NCBI GenBank assembly: GCA_036337015.1
Contig: JAYZEZ010000008.1
Span: 1 to 64,000 of the forward strand
Length of the DNA stretch: 64,000 bases
Reading direction: 5' to 3'
From: Casp-alpha2 sp036337015
Lineage (GTDB): Bacteria > Pseudomonadota > Alphaproteobacteria > Rhodospirillales > Casp-alpha2
Under the pieces are notes generated by a model that saw only the letters and a list, made by a program, of their open reading frames with translations, searched no databases and had not been told where the DNA came from. This document shows positions 26,914 through 35,534 of the stretch, in pieces. Each line of letters opens with the position of its first letter. The stretch's first letter is position 1. The position numbers and the translations under genes are program-made.

Positions 26914-27439
26914 TGCTTCCTCCAGCTTTTAGTCCAGTTTGTTTAATAATAAAATCAGCAACATCCTTTATATTATTTAGATCAATAAAAACCATATTTT
27001 TATTTTTAGAATTAGGAAGATCTGCTTCTTCTGCATCAGTAGCAACCCCAATAATACTCTCATCATTAACTGCTAATAAAGGCTTTCCAACAGAAGGACG
27101 GAAAACTTCCAATTTCTGATGGCGATGTAATTTAAAGCCTTCGATTAACACTAAATCAACATCTTCCATACGATCTAACAGGTCCTCGATTGATGGTTCA
27201 GAGACATTACGGTTTTCATGAAGTATCGCCCAACGACTAGAACTCGTAATCAAAACCTCAGTTGCCCCAGCAACACGGTGTTGAAAAGAATCCTTGCCTT
27301 TTTTATCGATATCAAAATTATGATGAGCGTGTTTCATTGTTGACACTGAAAATCCGCGTTTAATTAATTCTGGCAACAGTGCTGATACAAGAGTAGTTTT
27401 ACCTGATCCACTCCAGCCTACCAAACCGAAAATTTTCAC
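26900..27439 (-). CDS. mobB: Molybdopterin-guanine dinucleotide biosynthesis adaptor MobB
   Basis: GTP-binding partner of MobA in forming the guanine dinucleotide cofactor. P-loop GWSGSGKTTL (8-17), HHNFDIDKKGKDSF, and the Walker B region LVLIEGFKLHRHQKLEV are evident in 179 residues. It overlaps pgsA by 4 bases (ATGA) and moeA by 14, so translation is coupled. Presence of mobB suggests bis-MGD or MCD cofactor use. Confidence 0.93.
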   Translation of the reverse strand: MKIFGLVGWSGSGKTTLVSALLPELIKRGFSVSTMKHAHHNFDIDKKGKDSFQHRVAGATEVLITSSSRWAILHENRNVSEPSIEDLLDRMEDVDLVLIEGFKLHRHQKLEVFRPSVGKPLLAVNDESIIGVATDAEEADLPNSKNKNMVFIDLNNIKDVADFIIKQTGLKAGGSNGAA

Positions 27440-28059
27440 AACTCTTTTCCACCTTGACCTGAGGTTGATATCTGCTCATCAACTGGCCCAGAATCAGTCT
27501 CTATTATTTGTCTTAGACCTGCTCTTAAATAATCGTAACCGGTGATAATAGTTAGTAGTGCCGCTACCCACAATCCATAAACACCTACCTCGGTTGTTGT
27601 TAAGGGGCCAAAATTAGGTCCTACAGGACCGACTAAAAGAAAGCCGAGGGCTAACATCTGGAGCAAAGTTTTATATTTTGCCAATTTTGTGACAGGAACA
27701 CTAACAGGTATCTGAGCTAAGAACTCACGTAAACCCGAAACCAGTATTTCTCGGCATAGAATTACAGCAGCGGGAAGAACGGTTATACCCGAAATTCTAT
27801 CAATCCCAACCAACATTAGTAAAACAGATGCAATAAGGAGTTTATCAGCAATAGGGTCAAGAAACCGTCCAAAAGCAGATTGTAGATGCCAAGCACGGGC
27901 AACATAACCATCAAAAAAATCTGTTAAGCAAGCATATGTATATGCAGAAAAAGCCAGCCAACTTCCGAGTGGATTATCAACAAATAATAATAATCCGATT
28001 ATTATCGGAATAGTGAGAATCCTGGAAAACGTTAAAATATTAGGTAGGTTGTACCACAT
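27436..28059 (-). CDS. pgsA: CDP-diacylglycerol-glycerol-3-phosphate 3-phosphatidyltransferase
   Basis: Makes phosphatidylglycerol phosphate, precursor of PG and cardiolipin. The CDP-alcohol phosphotransferase motif is complete: D47, D50-G51, A54-R55, G64, D68, D72, with the required spacings. About five hydrophobic helices are visible in 207 residues. It is 38 bases downstream of uvrC and overlaps mobB by 4 bases. PG from this enzyme would also feed Lgt. Confidence 0.96.
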   Translation of the reverse strand: MWYNLPNILTFSRILTIPIIIGLLLFVDNPLGSWLAFSAYTYACLTDFFDGYVARAWHLQSAFGRFLDPIADKLLIASVLLMLVGIDRISGITVLPAAVILCREILVSGLREFLAQIPVSVPVTKLAKYKTLLQMLALGFLLVGPVGPNFGPLTTTEVGVYGLWVAALLTIITGYDYLRAGLRQIIETDSGPVDEQISTSGQGGKEL

Positions 28060-28097
28060 TATCTTATTACAATCATTGATAATAAAACATTCTATCT

Positions 28098-29981
28098 CTA
28101 CTGATTAGCTTCATGAAACCATTCATAAATTCTGTGTGCTGTAGCTTTGTTAATGCCATCAACAGATTCCAAATCAGATTGACCAGCTTCAGCTACTGCC
28201 TTAGCCGCACCAAAATGATGTAGTAGCGACTTCTTTCTCTTAGGCCCAATACCAGGAATATCATCAAGCAATGAACGAATTAAGGCTTTAGAACGTCTTT
28301 TTCGATGCGTTCCTATAGCAAAACGATGAGCTTCATCGCGTAACCGCTGTAAAAAATATAATACCGGATCTCCCGAACTTAAAGTTATTGGATCTCTGCC
28401 ATGAAGAAAAATACGTTCTCGGCCAGAATTACGATTAGGGCCCTTTGCAATTGCTATCACATCTACTCCTTCAATACCCAATTTTGTTAGAACATCAAGA
28501 GCAACGCTTAGTTGCCCTCTACCACCATCAATTATAACCAAATCAGGCCATTTGCCACCGGTTCTATTAGGGTCTTCTCTCGAAACTCTAGAAAAACGCC
28601 GCATGAGAACTTCACGCATCATCGCGTAATCGTCTTCAGGTGCATAACCTTTATTTTTTATAGAATCTTTAATAGCACGTGCTTCTCGAATATTAAATTT
28701 TCTATAGGCTTTTTTAATTAGACCATCAGGCCCTGCTACAATCATAGCACCAACAGCTTTAGTACCAGAAATATGACTATTATCATAAACTTCAATTCTT
28801 TCTAAGTCCCCACTTAAGCAAAGAGTTTTTGCCAAATTTACTAGCAAACTACGTTGAGTGGCATTTTCCGCCATACGGCGTTCTAGTGCCTCTACAGCAT
28901 TTGCTAGGGCATGATTAATAAGTTTTCTTTTAGCCCCACGTTTAGGATGTGAAAGCTTAACTTGCCGGCCTACACTAATGGACAAGGCTTCTGCTATTAA
29001 TTTTTGGTTAGATAGCTTATGGCTTAGAATAATAATCTCTGGTTTTTTTGCTTTTACATAAAATTGGACCAAGAAAGCCTCAAGAACAATCTCCAAACTG
29101 TCTTCACGTGCATGGCTAGGAAAATAGGCCTTATTGCCATAGCTAGCTCCAGATCTAAAAAAAAACACTTGTATACAGGTCTGTCCACCGGCCTGATATA
29201 CTGCAATTGCATCAAGTTCTTTAACTCCTTTTAGACTTGTATCATACTTGGCCTGAATTCGGGTTAAAGATCGAATGCGATCACGGTAAGCTGCGGCAAT
29301 CTCAAATTCTTCAGAATCACTTGCTTTTTGCATTAATTGCGAAAAATGTAGTTGTATTCTCCGAGACTCACCATTAAGGAAAGCCCGGGCATGCTCCACA
29401 GATTTTTGATATTCATCTAAACTAATTCTATCAACGCATGGTGCAGAACAACGTTTAATTTGATGTAATAAGCAAGGACGATTTCGGTTAGAAAATACAG
29501 AATCTGTACAGGAACGTAATAAAAAAGCCTTTTGTAAAGTAGTAAGAGTATCATTTACAGCCCAAACAGATGCAAATGGACCAAAATAGTCACCTGAACG
29601 CTTTTGCGCACCTCGATGTTTTAATACTTGTGAAAATGGATGATCTTTAGTCAATAGGATAGATGGAAATGACTTATCGTCGCGCAACAGAATATTATAT
29701 CGAGGCCTGTATCGCTTTATTAAATCTGCTTCTAATAGAAGAGCTTCAGCTTCAGTATGTGTTGTAACAAACTCCATACCTACTGTTTCCATGATTAGGC
29801 GGCATGTGCGGTTAGATTGATTTGTCAAACGAGTATAACTGGTAACGCGTTTTTTTAGATTTTTAGCTTTTCCTACATAAAGCACATCTTTACAGGAATT
29901 AATCATACGATAGACACCTGGCCCATTTGGCAATGTCTTTAAATATGACCTAATAATTTCTACCCCACTTGGTGGCAACAT
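28098..29981 (-). CDS. uvrC: Excinuclease ABC subunit C
   Basis: Dual endonuclease of nucleotide excision repair. The N-terminal GIY-YIG domain (GVYRM...VLYVGKAKNLKKRV, about 22-45), a UVR motif around 205-235, the RNase H-like 5'-nuclease domain with EVYDNSHISG and VIIDGGRGQL, and the C-terminal HhH2 pair (DDIPGIGPKRKKSLL) are all in order. It is 627 residues, standard. It heads the uvrC-pgsA-mobB-moeA-moaD-moaE series. Confidence 0.97.
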   Translation of the reverse strand: MLPPSGVEIIRSYLKTLPNGPGVYRMINSCKDVLYVGKAKNLKKRVTSYTRLTNQSNRTCRLIMETVGMEFVTTHTEAEALLLEADLIKRYRPRYNILLRDDKSFPSILLTKDHPFSQVLKHRGAQKRSGDYFGPFASVWAVNDTLTTLQKAFLLRSCTDSVFSNRNRPCLLHQIKRCSAPCVDRISLDEYQKSVEHARAFLNGESRRIQLHFSQLMQKASDSEEFEIAAAYRDRIRSLTRIQAKYDTSLKGVKELDAIAVYQAGGQTCIQVFFFRSGASYGNKAYFPSHAREDSLEIVLEAFLVQFYVKAKKPEIIILSHKLSNQKLIAEALSISVGRQVKLSHPKRGAKRKLINHALANAVEALERRMAENATQRSLLVNLAKTLCLSGDLERIEVYDNSHISGTKAVGAMIVAGPDGLIKKAYRKFNIREARAIKDSIKNKGYAPEDDYAMMREVLMRRFSRVSREDPNRTGGKWPDLVIIDGGRGQLSVALDVLTKLGIEGVDVIAIAKGPNRNSGRERIFLHGRDPITLSSGDPVLYFLQRLRDEAHRFAIGTHRKRRSKALIRSLLDDIPGIGPKRKKSLLHHFGAAKAVAEAGQSDLESVDGINKATAHRIYEWFHEANQ

Positions 29982-30413
29982 ATCTACAGTCTTAATCCTA
30001 TTTTTTTAGTAATAGATTTTGCGACTTTGACATAATACTTTTTAAGCAACAAAGAAGCCAATCCGAATAGTAAAAATACTTTTAAAAACAAAAACAAATT
30101 ACTAAAATTTTATTCAATAGTAACTATCCACCAAACTTGTGGATAAATCTGTTGAAAAGCCTGATTAAAGACTGTGAGGCCTCGACTAAGTGCTAGTTTA
30201 TAATTAATGCCTGTTTTTTAGGCAATGTTGCAAGCTATTGATTATATTGAATAATTTAATTCAAACGAATAAAAATACGTAAATTCGAAGTAATTATAAT
30301 AAATTTATTACTTTTCAAAGAAAAGTTTGCGCCTGCGGACAACTCCTAATTAAACTATCGTAAATTGTAACAATATTTAGTCTATGCGGTTGCTTTAAAA
30401 AAATAATTTATAC
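29982..30413. other. 432-base AT-rich non-coding region with paired DnaA-box-like sites
   Basis: No coding frame on either strand is convincing. It contains TATCCAC (30125-30131) and GTGGATA (30139-30145) as a perfect inverted pair; the second is part of an exact DnaA box TGTGGATAA. Beyond them lies very AT-rich DNA (30230-30320) and a weak 5-base hairpin TGCCT/AGGCA at 30208-30224. It should also hold the uvrC promoter. A replication origin is possible but the flanking genes are not typical origin neighbours. Confidence 0.5.
30125..30146. repeat. Inverted DnaA-box-like pair
   Basis: TATCCAC and GTGGATA arms of 7 bases with a 7-base spacer; the right arm extends to the full DnaA consensus (TGTGGATAA, 30138-30146) on the minus strand. 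Confidence 0.5.
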
Positions 30414-30824
30414 TTAACAATTTGTACGTTCTATTTCAACTCCTACACTTTGTGCATTTTTTAGGATGTCTAACTTCTCCACTCGCACTCTAACAGATAA
30501 TACACGAGTATTACTTAGGCACATTTTTGCAATATCTTCAGCTAGTGTCTCGACTAGATTTACGTGCCCACGTCCTATGATCTCATTGACTCCATCAACT
30601 AGTTTCTCGTAACAAATAACATTTTTAATATCATCATCAATTGGCTGACCACTCTCATCAACTGCTAAATCTAGATTTAGTCGGACTCTTTGATTAGCCG
30701 CTTTCTCATAACTATGAATACCAATAGAACAAGTCACTACTAAATCACGTATAAACACATGACGAATAGAACGAGTCGAATCAGCTACCCTTGAAGTAGT
30801 AAATAACTTTACCGTATTCTGCAT
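30414..30824 (-). CDS. folB: Dihydroneopterin aldolase
   Basis: Cleaves dihydroneopterin to 6-hydroxymethyl-dihydropterin in folate synthesis. The 136-residue sequence has the family strand VFIRDLVVTCSIGIHSYEK, with the catalytic Glu in that helix and the substrate-site block VNLVETLAEDIA, plus VRVEKL. Five bases downstream of an SDR that resembles pteridine reductases, so the two probably act together. Confidence 0.9.
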   Translation of the reverse strand: MQNTVKLFTTSRVADSTRSIRHVFIRDLVVTCSIGIHSYEKAANQRVRLNLDLAVDESGQPIDDDIKNVICYEKLVDGVNEIIGRGHVNLVETLAEDIAKMCLSNTRVLSVRVRVEKLDILKNAQSVGVEIERTNC

Positions 30825-30829
30825 AATGA

Positions 30830-31603
30830 TTACTCAGCCCTTCCTTCATCATTCTTTCCTGGTGCCCAACCAAGATGCTCACCACCATCAAGTACAATCA
30901 TTTGCCCCGTCATAGATGAAGCGTCAATAATGAACTTAACTGCACCACATATTTCTTCTGGCATAACAGGACGCGATAGGGGCTGCTCTAAACATTTACG
31001 TTTAAATTGCTCATCTGACTGATGAATACTAGGAAAAGTTGGCCCTGGGCCAATAGCGTTGACTCGTACGTTTGGTGCAAGAGCCAAGGCAAGATTCTGT
31101 GTCAATCCCCACAAGGCCACCTTGCTAACCGTATATGAAGTAAAAAAAGGAGTTATATTCCAAACAGTTTGATCAATTAAGTTAATGATATTCCCTTCTA
31201 CACCCTCCGGTCGCTGCCTAATAAAAGCCTGGATTAGCTGAAATGGAGCTCTCAAGTTAACTTGCATATGATTATTCCATGTCTCCCGAGTCGTTGTTTC
31301 TGGGGTATCTTGTTCAAAAACTGAAGCATTATTTATAAGGCAGCCTAATGGTCCTATTGCTTTATTAGCTTTACTAATTAAATCAGCTGTGGCCTCTTCA
31401 TTTGATAAGTCCGCCCTTACAATGGCTGCTTTGACACCTAAATTTAAAATTTGACTTACTAGATCTTCAGCAGCTTCAATTGAACGATTACAATGAATAG
31501 CAACTGACCATCCCGATTTCGCCAGATCAAGCGCAATTGCACGTCCAATTCGTCGTGCAGCACCAGTCACTAATACAGATTTTAAAAATGAGTGTTTTTT
31601 CAT
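30830..31603 (-). CDS. SDR oxidoreductase, pteridine-reductase/FolM-like
   Basis: Short-chain dehydrogenase of 257 residues. The cofactor motif is TGAARRIGRAIA (about 14-25); the Arg pair after TGxA is a feature of pteridine/dihydromonapterin reductases. The active-site Tyr-xxx-Lys is YTVSK and NNASVF supplies the conserved Asn. Adjacent to folB (5 bases), which supports a pterin substrate. A general 3-oxoacyl reductase activity cannot be excluded. Confidence 0.8.
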   Translation of the reverse strand: MKKHSFLKSVLVTGAARRIGRAIALDLAKSGWSVAIHCNRSIEAAEDLVSQILNLGVKAAIVRADLSNEEATADLISKANKAIGPLGCLINNASVFEQDTPETTTRETWNNHMQVNLRAPFQLIQAFIRQRPEGVEGNIINLIDQTVWNITPFFTSYTVSKVALWGLTQNLALALAPNVRVNAIGPGPTFPSIHQSDEQFKRKCLEQPLSRPVMPEEICGAVKFIIDASSMTGQMIVLDGGEHLGWAPGKNDEGRAE

Positions 31604-31743
31604 AATGAATTGAAAGTCATAGATGCAATCTAAAAAAGCAAAATTGCTATAAATTTTATTTTACCTGGAATTTATCAACCAAACACCAGAAAAATTCAAT
31701 TACTTACAGTATTCTTAAAACTTTAATATACTGATTTTATGTT

Positions 31744-32253
31744 TTACTTCTTTAGTTTTATCTGTTCTGTTAATCCGTTAAATTCAGCAATAATATCCTC
31801 ATAAAGTTGGCGCTTAAAAGGCACCACATATTTAGGTAGTTCAAATATACCTATCCATTTCCATTGTTTAAATTCTGGTATTTTATGAGCATTTAAATTT
31901 ATATCATCATCTGTACCTAAAAACTCAAGGGCATACCACTTCTGAATTTGTCCTCGAAACTGCCCACCCCAAACAACACCTTTCAAGTGGACCGGAATGT
32001 CATAAGTTAGCCAATCTTTACTTTCTCCTATTATTCTAACTTTGTCCGTTCCAACTTCTTCCCCCAGCTCACGGATAATAGATTGCTCTGGATTCTCTCC
32101 ATTATCAATACCGCCTTGAGGCATTTGCCAGGTATCAGAATAATCTCCTATTCGTCGGCCTACAAACACCAAACCATTTTTATTAATCAGAAATGCTCCA
32201 ACACCACGCCTATACGGAAGTTCTAAGGATCCTTGAGGTGGATTATAAATCAT
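31744..32253 (-). CDS. rppH: RNA pyrophosphohydrolase
   Basis: Nudix enzyme that removes pyrophosphate from 5'-triphosphate mRNA and so triggers decay. The Nudix box is perfect: G47, E53, R61-E62, E65-E66, G68. The N-terminus YRRGVGAFLIN and WQMPQGG match RppH. It is 169 residues, typical. It starts 17 bases after the stop of the deacetylase-like gene and ends the gpmI-envC-ctpA series. Confidence 0.95.
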   Translation of the reverse strand: MIYNPPQGSLELPYRRGVGAFLINKNGLVFVGRRIGDYSDTWQMPQGGIDNGENPEQSIIRELGEEVGTDKVRIIGESKDWLTYDIPVHLKGVVWGGQFRGQIQKWYALEFLGTDDDINLNAHKIPEFKQWKWIGIFELPKYVVPFKRQLYEDIIAEFNGLTEQIKLKK

Positions 32254-32270
32254 TTCTTCGACTTGTTTTT

Positions 32271-34010
32271 TTAAATCTGCTTATTAATTAAGGCGGAAAC
32301 AGGAACCAAAGTTATATTTTTTCCTTCCAACGTTTTTATCCAAGCAATCAAACGCCTAAGACTAGCAGGATATGGTTGGGCAATAGCTACAGCTACTTTT
32401 TTTTCTTTAAGGATTTTTTCTAGTTGCCTCAATTTTTTCTGTATACCTGCTGGCGAAGGCTCCGCATCTAGAGTAACATCACCTATTACTAGCGGCAGAT
32501 TAATCTTACGTGCAATTTTGGGAGCTAAAAGTGAGTTCTGGACACCAGTAGTAAGCAACATTAATCCCCTATCCTTGAGATTGTTAAGAACTAACGTCAT
32601 AAGAGCCCTTGAGTCACCAAATCCCGAGCCCAATACCGTAGCAACACCAAAATAACCTGTAACTTGGCTTAAAACCATTTCCAACCGCTTGACGGTATCT
32701 GCTTTGTTAAGTGATGTCTTTAATGCATATGGACCAGCATCTTGAACAGGAAATTGCTCGCTTTCCATAGGTAATGTAAGTAAGACTTCGTGGCCTACAA
32801 GCCTTGAGCGAACTAACCAATCACTAAGGTTTGGAGCATAAGGATCTAATGCTAAAGAAATTTCGGGTGGCAATTTTTTAATTGCAGCCATACTAGAGGC
32901 TTTACTCAACCCTATACCCATCACAACAACAGCTACACGCTTTATCTTTTCTTTTGTAACATCTTTTTCTTCACCATCTTCTTTCTCCGCCCAATTATAC
33001 GGCCGAGAATATACTTTCCAGGAGACATCATCACCCTTGCCCGCCTTTGGCAAAAATCCTGTCAAACCTTCTTTTTTCTCAATCAACGTATTCACTGGTG
33101 TAGGGCCTAAGGGTTTTCCTCCGGGATGGTCAGGAAGTGACCTCAAGGTTACTGATGTTACCGAAGGGACAACTATACCAGCACCTTTGCTACGCGCCTG
33201 ACCTCCAATGGCATTTAACGCACCACCTAGAGGGTCGGCCTTCCCACCAAAGCGACCACCAAGTATACCTACAGCTTGCGCATTGGAAGACAATGCACGT
33301 TTTCCAGCAACATTGCCACTTGGACTAGATTTTAGAGAGTTTTGATCTTTAGGAGATTTTAGAACAGAATTGTTTTCAATAGAAACTTGGCTAGGCTCAC
33401 TTGGAGTAAAGACACCTTTAGAACCAGGCTCGATTAATTTATCTGGATTACCTTTTCCAGAAATTTGTTTCTTTAATTTCGAAGGAGAGCCCAGAAATTG
33501 ATTAAGGCCAACACCTTTGTTATGAGCCTTTCTATTTCTAGGTGGTATAGGAAGACTAACAACCGGTCCTGTCTTCTTATCATGATTAACCTTTGTATTA
33601 TTACTCTTAGAATTTTTAGATGACTCATCATCACCAAAATAATACCAACTTACTCCAACGGAGATGCCTAACAACAGAATAAGAAAACTAGCTAAAACAA
33701 CGATCATGGAACGAGGAGAACGAGAAGTTTCTTCATCACCGCCTTCATCATTAAACTCTATTTCTGTATCTGTATCTGTATCTGTATCTGTATCACCATC
33801 AACATCTTCAGCAGTAGTTAAAGATTTACCATCTACATCTTTATCACCCTCAACTTCAGCATCAGCATCACCATCAGCATCGCCTCCTTCTTCAACTTCA
33901 ACTTCATCTACATCTTCACTCGCACTTAATTCTTGATTCTCTTCATCTTCACCAGACTCAAGATCGCTGTATTCATCTTTTTTATCATCTTCGTTCTGAA
34001 CTAGATTCAT
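32271..34010 (-). CDS. Divergent polysaccharide deacetylase-family protein with long acidic N-terminus
   Basis: Residues 1-100 are a cytoplasmic, extremely acidic segment including five Asp-Thr repeats (73-82). One membrane helix follows (about 101-124), then a low-complexity Ser/Gly/Pro linker (125-330) and a YibQ-type divergent polysaccharide deacetylase domain (about 355-575; VAVVVMGIGLSKA, LTLPME, DSRALM). The family is often found with EnvC and CtpA, as here, which points to cell-wall work, but no enzyme activity is established. The linker and acid tail are much longer than I would expect; 579 residues in total. Confidence 0.82.
   Translation of the reverse strand: MNLVQNEDDKKDEYSDLESGEDEENQELSASEDVDEVEVEEGGDADGDADAEVEGDKDVDGKSLTTAEDVDGDTDTDTDTDTEIEFNDEGGDEETSRSPRSMIVVLASFLILLLGISVGVSWYYFGDDESSKNSKSNNTKVNHDKKTGPVVSLPIPPRNRKAHNKGVGLNQFLGSPSKLKKQISGKGNPDKLIEPGSKGVFTPSEPSQVSIENNSVLKSPKDQNSLKSSPSGNVAGKRALSSNAQAVGILGGRFGGKADPLGGALNAIGGQARSKGAGIVVPSVTSVTLRSLPDHPGGKPLGPTPVNTLIEKKEGLTGFLPKAGKGDDVSWKVYSRPYNWAEKEDGEEKDVTKEKIKRVAVVVMGIGLSKASSMAAIKKLPPEISLALDPYAPNLSDWLVRSRLVGHEVLLTLPMESEQFPVQDAGPYALKTSLNKADTVKRLEMVLSQVTGYFGVATVLGSGFGDSRALMTLVLNNLKDRGLMLLTTGVQNSLLAPKIARKINLPLVIGDVTLDAEPSPAGIQKKLRQLEKILKEKKVAVAIAQPYPASLRRLIAWIKTLEGKNITLVPVSALINKQI
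33763..33794. repeat. Hexanucleotide tandem repeat (TCTGTA), five copies
   Basis: Five perfect TCTGTA units plus two bases, inside the acidic N-terminus of the deacetylase-family gene. On the coding strand each unit adds Asp-Thr. Being a multiple of three, changes in copy number alter length without frameshift. Confidence 0.9.
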
Positions 34011-34190
34011 ATTACCATCTTTAACAATATTTTCGGATGCGTAAATAAATTCATCCTTAAATTAATAATCTGATGCCCCAGCATTTTCATGCCAAGAAAT
34101 CCGAGAAATTTAAAAGCTCAGGAAAGTTAATTTATTTAATTCCTTATCCTATTAATAGAACTTTTGTATTTCTAAAATCATAAGAAAATA

Positions 34191-35525
34191 TTAATTAGTT
34201 TTTACCGTCTTTCTTGAAAATAGAGCAATACCACGCAAAAGGTCCAAGGCACGAGCTAGTTGATAATCTTGTAGAGACTCATTATTTTTATTTATTTTCT
34301 TGTTTTTCGTTGCACTTCCATTCGAATTCTTATCGTTTGGGTTTTTTTCATCAGACTTCTCATTATTATCCAGAGCATTCCGCAGATCTGATTCTGCACC
34401 ATGCTTTGGTAAATCTATAGTTTCTATACGAGCTTGTTTTACTAGTATGTCGGGGTCTATACCCTTAGCCTGAATAGATCTTCCAGATGGGGTGAAGTAT
34501 CGGGCAGTAGTTAGTCGCATAGCCCCGTGCCCTGATAACGGCATAATAGTCTGCACAGAGCCCTTACCAAAAGATTTTGTACCTAAAATTACAGCACGCC
34601 TATGATCTTGGAGAGCACCTGCTACAATTTCAGAAGCTGAAGCTGAGCCACCATTAATAAGTAACACAATCGGAAGACCATCAGCTAGATCTCCTGATCT
34701 TGCATTAAACCTCTGCGTGTCTTCTGATCGACGGGAACGAGTAGAAACTATTTCGCCTTTCTCTAAAAATGCATCAGAAACTGCAACAGCCTGATCTAAT
34801 AATCCGCCTGGATTGTTACGCAAATCCAAAACGTAACCTTGAATTTCCGAGCCTAAATCTTTTCGTAATTTAGTTATTTCTTTTTTTAGTCCCTTATCAG
34901 TTTGTTCATTAAATTGAGTTATTCGAATATAGCCAATATTTTCCTCAGCTCGAGAACGCACCGACTTAATTTTAATAATAGCCCGCGTAAGCGTAACATC
35001 AAAAGGATCTTTCCCTTTGCGACGTATGGTTAACTTAATATCACTTCCAACTTTACCTCGCATTTTATCCACCGCCTGATTAAGTGTCATTCCCCTTATA
35101 GATTTTCCATCCAGATGACTAATAAGGTCACTGGGCTTAATGCCGGCACGAAATGCAGGGGTGTCATCGATTGGAGAAATAACCTTAACATATCCACCTT
35201 CCATAGTGATTTGTATCCCTAGCCCGCCAAATTCTCCACGAGTATTAACCTGCATTTCGCGAAAGCTCTTGGCATTCATGTAGCTAGAATGAGGGTCAAG
35301 AGCTTTTAACATACCAGAAATAGCAGATTCGATCATTTTTTGATCTGAGGGGGCCTCAACATAATCTGATCGAACACGTTCAAAAACATCACCAAAAAGG
35401 TTCAGCAATCTATAAGTATCCACACCAGCCTTATTATCTTCCTTTGCATATACAAGTTCATAAATTAAAAATGTAGATAAAAATATTGAGGCGAAAGTTA
35501 AGAACAAAATAATTCGAGATTTCAT
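34191..35525 (-). CDS. S41-family carboxyl-terminal processing peptidase
   Basis: Periplasmic serine protease of the CtpA/Prc group. A signal/anchor (1-28), a PDZ domain (about 95-175, with GGLGIQI), and the S41 catalytic domain follow; the nucleophile serine lies in NGGSASASEIVAGAL and the general-base lysine in GTKSFGKGSVQT. The C-terminus is a low-complexity Asn/Lys linker and a final helix. It is 444 residues. It follows envC by 9 bases, the order known in Alphaproteobacteria. Confidence 0.94.
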   Translation of the reverse strand: MKSRIILFLTFASIFLSTFLIYELVYAKEDNKAGVDTYRLLNLFGDVFERVRSDYVEAPSDQKMIESAISGMLKALDPHSSYMNAKSFREMQVNTRGEFGGLGIQITMEGGYVKVISPIDDTPAFRAGIKPSDLISHLDGKSIRGMTLNQAVDKMRGKVGSDIKLTIRRKGKDPFDVTLTRAIIKIKSVRSRAEENIGYIRITQFNEQTDKGLKKEITKLRKDLGSEIQGYVLDLRNNPGGLLDQAVAVSDAFLEKGEIVSTRSRRSEDTQRFNARSGDLADGLPIVLLINGGSASASEIVAGALQDHRRAVILGTKSFGKGSVQTIMPLSGHGAMRLTTARYFTPSGRSIQAKGIDPDILVKQARIETIDLPKHGAESDLRNALDNNEKSDEKNPNDKNSNGSATKNKKINKNNESLQDYQLARALDLLRGIALFSRKTVKTN

Positions 35526-35534
35526 AAATACACC

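Noticed and set aside
33763..33794. Possible CRISPR-like or mobile repeat
   Set aside because: It is a six-base perfect microsatellite inside a coding frame, without spacers.
33664..33936. A 90-codon plus-strand frame rich in Ser/Val
   Set aside because: It is the antisense of the acidic, repeat-bearing N-terminus of the deacetylase-family gene and has no independent features.
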